Source: Alligator mississippiensis
Lineage: Eukaryota; Chordata; Crocodylia; Alligatoridae
Direction of reading: 5' to 3'
Assembly: GCF_030867095.1 (NCBI RefSeq)
Contig: NC_081826.1
Span: 254,180,251 to 254,244,250, forward strand
Length of the DNA stretch: 64,000 nucleotides
This document shows positions 40,221 through 64,000 of this stretch, in pieces (the stretch's first letter is position 1; the number at the start of each line of letters is the position of its first letter). Below the pieces are notes generated by a model, which had not been told where the DNA came from, searched no databases, and saw nothing but the letters and a program-made list of their open reading frames with translations. The position numbers were made by a program, and so were the translations under genes.

Positions 40221-42500
40221 CTCTCACCCATAAATACCAATGGAATATGCATATAGAGGACAGTTCTTAGCAATCTGATGGTGCATACCAGTGAAGATAT
40301 GCAGATAAGCACCATAAAGAGTTTGTCACACAGAACACAGACACAGTAGCAGGGTTACAACTGAACTGGTTTGTCAAAACAGTTTCCTTTTCTGAGTTAA
40401 AGAGGACTTTGCACCACATTGATGGATGAGATCTCTCTCTTGAGCTAACAAAAAACTGCAAAAAAGTTTCAGTTTGTTTTTTCAAGCATTTCCCCTTCCT
40501 GACTGCCCTCACTACAACTTTTCTCATGAGAACACCCATGGGCCCATCTTCAGGGGCAGCACTCAGGTGACTGGCAGGGGCAGGGCTTAGCTACATATAA
40601 GCCCAGTCACTGAGCTGGGGCTGGTAGGCCAGGCTTCCAGGTGGTATGGAAAGGGGTGGAGGACAGAGCTAACTGATAGTGAAAAGAAGGTACTCTAGGG
40701 CTAGGAGGAATTAAGGCAGTTCCCTGTGTGGTTGAGTTATAACTTGTAGTTGAGTTATAACTGCATCCTCTTGGGTTCTGATTTTTCTTCTGTGTATTTA
40801 AGTTTAAGACTGGAGGACTGGGAGTGGCTATAGGGGTAGAGGAAGCTACTAGTGAGCTGTCTACTTGGCACCTTCCACTGTGGGGCTGAGGCCTGGAGAG
40901 CCATGGCTCACATCAGTGGACCTGGACTGGGTCTCAGCTAGGGCAAAAGGGGTTGAAGCTGAGGCTAAAGGACCCAGTGTTAGTCCAGTACACAAAATTG
41001 AAGTGAGAAGGAAAATGTTATCAAAATGGGGCAATAAGCAGCCATCAGTGAATTATGGACATTGCTATGAGGATGACAAGGAGGCCATGGATAACAGCCT
41101 GAAAGCACCCTGGAAAGGGCTACTCTGGTTCCAAGAACAGCTCCCTTCCAAATACACTGGTTACCAGCAAATCATAGCAGGTGAGAGACTGGGGAAGTAC
41201 AGATGAGAAGGGGTAGGGACAAAAGCCCAGGCTCATCACACTATCCAAGAGCTGATTTCTTCTGACAGCTTAGAAGTAGCAGTGTGACTACCTTCCCAAG
41301 TGATGTACTGGAACCTGAACTAGGACCCTCCAAAGCTAAAAGCAATCACTCCGATACCAGGGATACCAAACACTGATCCAGCCTGTGGAGCTGTATGATC
41401 TAGTCCATTGGTCTCAGACAGATCCTGCATGCCGCCTGTGGCATGTAGAGCTGGTCTGGCACATGGGCTGGAACTGGCACCATACATTCTGCTTCTGCCT
41501 TGGGTGGGGGGGGGAGTGCTGCATGCTGTGCCCCACTGAACAGGTCCTAGAGTGCAGGCTCCAGGGACGGTCTAAATTGAGTCATGCCAGAACTGGCATA
41601 GAAGGCTGCCCAGCAGAGTACAGTATGCAACTTGTGCTAGCTTCATGTGCTGTGGGCAGCATGCAGAGCTGGTCCTGCTCTGTACACTGCCTGCAGCATA
41701 CCCCAGCCCTGGAGCCAGCACTCAGGGGCCAGTCCAGCAGGCTGTCTGCCAAACTGCCCTGTGCACTGGCTCTGGCAAGGCTAATCATCTTATTCTATAC
41801 TTTGAGATAAATGGCCATCATTGTAGTAATGTGCTGTTATGACTCACTTCCTCTGAACTGACACAGTACACCCTGCAATATATGCTCATCAGATTTTTTT
41901 CTTACATATTTTCTCTGCTTGACAGACACTCATGCAGGAGATGAGACTCACAATAATTTAAATCCCTAGACAAACTTCCACTTGCTATGGCCACTGGTTT
42001 AGTCAAAGATTTAAAGGCAGACTACAGGCAGTTCTTTAAATATATCAGATACAGGAATGCGAGAGTATTGCCTGCTGGTGAAAAAAGGTACTATGGGCCA
42101 TCCAGAGCAAAAGAGAAGTTAAAGACTCTGGCTACATGATTCCTATCAAGGGAGTGAGGGGTTGCAAGGGGAGATGAGACTAAAGGCTAATAAAAGATTA
42201 CCTAAATAGGCTACACCAAGACATGAAGGAGAGTTATGTTACATCTGGTTCAGTACACAAAGAACCACCGCTGCAGGAAGCCACCTACCTGGTTCCAAGG
42301 AGCCTTCACTTGCTTCATTGGGGAAGGGGGCAAGAGTTGCACATATGAAGGGCAGGAAATAGGCATTAGGTAGCTTGGCAAAATGTTCTTGGCTGCCTGC
42401 CCTGGCAGTCCAAACATCACCCCAAGTCCCAAAGGGTGGTACACTTTCTGTGGGTGAGGGAGCGTGGGGCTCAAAAGCATCCCTGAAGTGTAACCATGTT
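40221..42500. other. Intergenic stretch, mostly unrecognised
   Basis: No gene is recognised. A direct repeat of GAGTTATAACT occurs near 40735 and 40754. The part at 41360-41800 starts with CAGGGATACCAAACACTG and may be a DNA transposon remnant. Near 42010 a fragment translates to LKADYRQFFKYIRYRN, weakly like a LINE linker. Confidence 0.35.
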
Positions 42501-42514
42501 GCAATGGGGTTGTT

Positions 42515-42710
42515 GGTTTTAGCCCTGTTGGCCTAAGGACATAGGCAAGACAAGGTTCTTTGGGTACGTGCAGTATCTTTTATAAGAACAACTAAATAGT
42601 TTGAAAAATTGTTCTTTGTTTGTGCCCGAAAGCTTGCAAAGAACAATTTTTTCCAACTGTTTAGTTGGTCTAATAAAAAAATACTGCATTTGCCCAAAGA
42701 ACCTTGTCTG
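42515..42710 (+). repeat. SINE-derived foldback element
   Basis: A SINE-like head (TTTTAGCCCTGTTGGCCTAA) is followed by inverted arms 42549-42618 and 42637-42708, about 70 bases each with few mismatches. The arm motif TTTAGTTGGTCTAATAAAA is the same as in the element at 32698-32880, here in the opposite orientation. Confidence 0.82.
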
Positions 42711-43176
42711 ACCATGTTGAGATGTTACATCACGAGGTGACCAGGCTGTAGTGAGAGGTGCTCGCATGGCATCACCCCAAAAACAGTGCTGTGTCACTCC
42801 ACGGGGCAGATATGTCCCATCAAACACTTCAAAGACATTGGCAACGAAGCTCAGGTGTGAGGAAGACTTGGAAAGAGGCAGCTAGCTGCAGTAGTGTGAA
42901 GCCAGGCAGGGGAGGGCAGGATGGCACCTGTGACTTAGCCCCCTCTGAGATGCCCCCGGAAGACCCCAGCCGTGTGGCATGTGCCCATCCCCACGCAGAG
43001 CTGGACTCTCGGGTTAGCCTCCGCCGGCCGGGGCGCCTCTGGTCCCCCGCCCCCCCAACACAGGACTCCGCTTCCCACCGTCAGGTCGAACAGCCCCAAA
43101 GCCAACCCGCACCTCGTTAGATGCCTCTATGCAAATAAACCGCATTCTCTCGGCCAATGAGAAAATACGAGGAGGG

Positions 43177-43195
43177 CACCGCCACCGCCCATTGG
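43177..43195 (+). promoter_or_regulatory. HMGCR: Candidate sterol regulatory element next to NF-Y box
   Basis: Two overlapping CACCGCC(A/C) words (43177-43184 and 43183-43190) resemble the HMGCR SRE-1 core CACCGCAC and abut ATTGG. SREBP sites are commonly paired with NF-Y. The match is inexact. Confidence 0.4.
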
Positions 43196-43267
43196 CCGGC
43201 GGCCCCATGGCGAGATGGCGCGTTTCCCCCTCCTGATCTGTCTAGCGCCGTGCGGCTTCGCCGGTCC

Positions 43268-43281
43268 GTTGCTGGGGCAAC
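43268..43281 (+). promoter_or_regulatory. HMGCR: RFX-type X-box
   Basis: GTTGCTGGGGCAAC is a near-perfect palindrome matching the RFX consensus GTTGCC-RGCAAC pattern. It lies about 215 bases upstream of the exon 1 donor. Confidence 0.45.
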
Positions 43282-43339
43282 GGGCGGTGACGCGTGGTCG
43301 GCGGGGCGGGTCCGGCGCTCGCGATTGGCCGCGCGATCG

Positions 43340-43494
43340 GGCGATGGCGGCTGCCAGGGTGTCGCTCCCCGGGTGTCCTTGTCGCGGCGCCAGCGGCCGC
43401 CTCAGTCTGCGGCACGAGCGAGGCGAGGCAGGCGGCGGCGACGGCTGGTAGCGACGCGGGAGGCAGCAGGGCGCAACGCTGGGGCCTGCGGGCG
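43340..43494 (+). other. HMGCR: HMGCR noncoding exon 1 (5' UTR; start approximate)
   Basis: A strong donor, GGCG|GTGAGT, ends the exon at 43494 inside the CpG island. Human HMGCR likewise begins with a noncoding first exon, and the start codon lies in exon 2 here. The transcription start is not visible from sequence; 43340 is a guess based on the promoter boxes. Confidence 0.5.

Positions 43495-64000
<20,506 letters not shown>

Noticed and set aside
40865..41206. A 113-codon frame in the intergenic region
   Set aside because: No recognisable domain, no splice or promoter context, and surrounding sequence looks like old repeat.

Overview
The window is vertebrate nuclear DNA. It carries the head-to-head gene pair ANKRD31 (minus strand) and HMGCR (plus strand), the same neighbours and orientations I know from human chromosome 5q13. 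The repeats point to a non-avian reptile, most likely a crocodilian, with turtle as the main alternative. The evidence is many 5'-truncated CR1 LINEs, some young and ending in tandem ATCTATGA-type tails, together with tRNA-SINE-derived foldback elements, several palindromic hAT-like elements and a gamma-type endogenous retrovirus. The species call is inference and was not tested by a search.

Layout. 1-2719: the 3' end of an endogenous retrovirus (end of pol/integrase, env with two in-frame stops, polypurine tract, 3' LTR), lying antisense in an ANKRD31 intron. 4012-36700: the first seven coding exons of ANKRD31 on the minus strand, found by splice sites, phase and similarity to the human N-terminus. 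The introns hold CR1 copies at 6246-6925, 12567-14476, 16876-18683, 22690-23793, 23794-25980 and 26795-28388, a decayed RTE-like LINE (15560-19345) split by a CR1, and four hAT-like elements with 8-bp target duplications. They also hold a repeat family present twice, with each copy broken by a CR1 at the matching place, an inverted SINE pair, a non-CR1 LINE endonuclease remnant and a fifth hAT-like element. 36701-43300: the intergenic region, with a probable LTR at about 39430-40220 and a second SINE-derived foldback. 42950-43900: the CpG-island promoter of HMGCR with three CCAAT/NF-Y boxes, SRE-like motifs and an RFX-type X-box. 43340-64000: HMGCR, with noncoding exon 1 and coding exons 2-18; exon 18 runs off the window end, so the last part of the catalytic domain is missing here.

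Function. HMGCR is the sterol-regulated, rate-limiting enzyme of the mevalonate pathway. The window shows its membrane/sterol-sensing domain, linker and most of the catalytic domain, all open and joined by consistent splice phases. ANKRD31 is a meiotic protein that works with REC114 in DNA double-strand-break formation. The two genes share a neighbourhood but no known pathway. I found no RNA genes, CRISPR arrays or prokaryote-type systems, and nothing that looks like a wholly new biological system. The more unusual observations are a (TG)14 tract in the 3' splice site of HMGCR exon 7, a cluster of changes in a normally invariant glycine-rich catalytic loop of HMGCR, and the matched CR1 insertions in two copies of one repeat.
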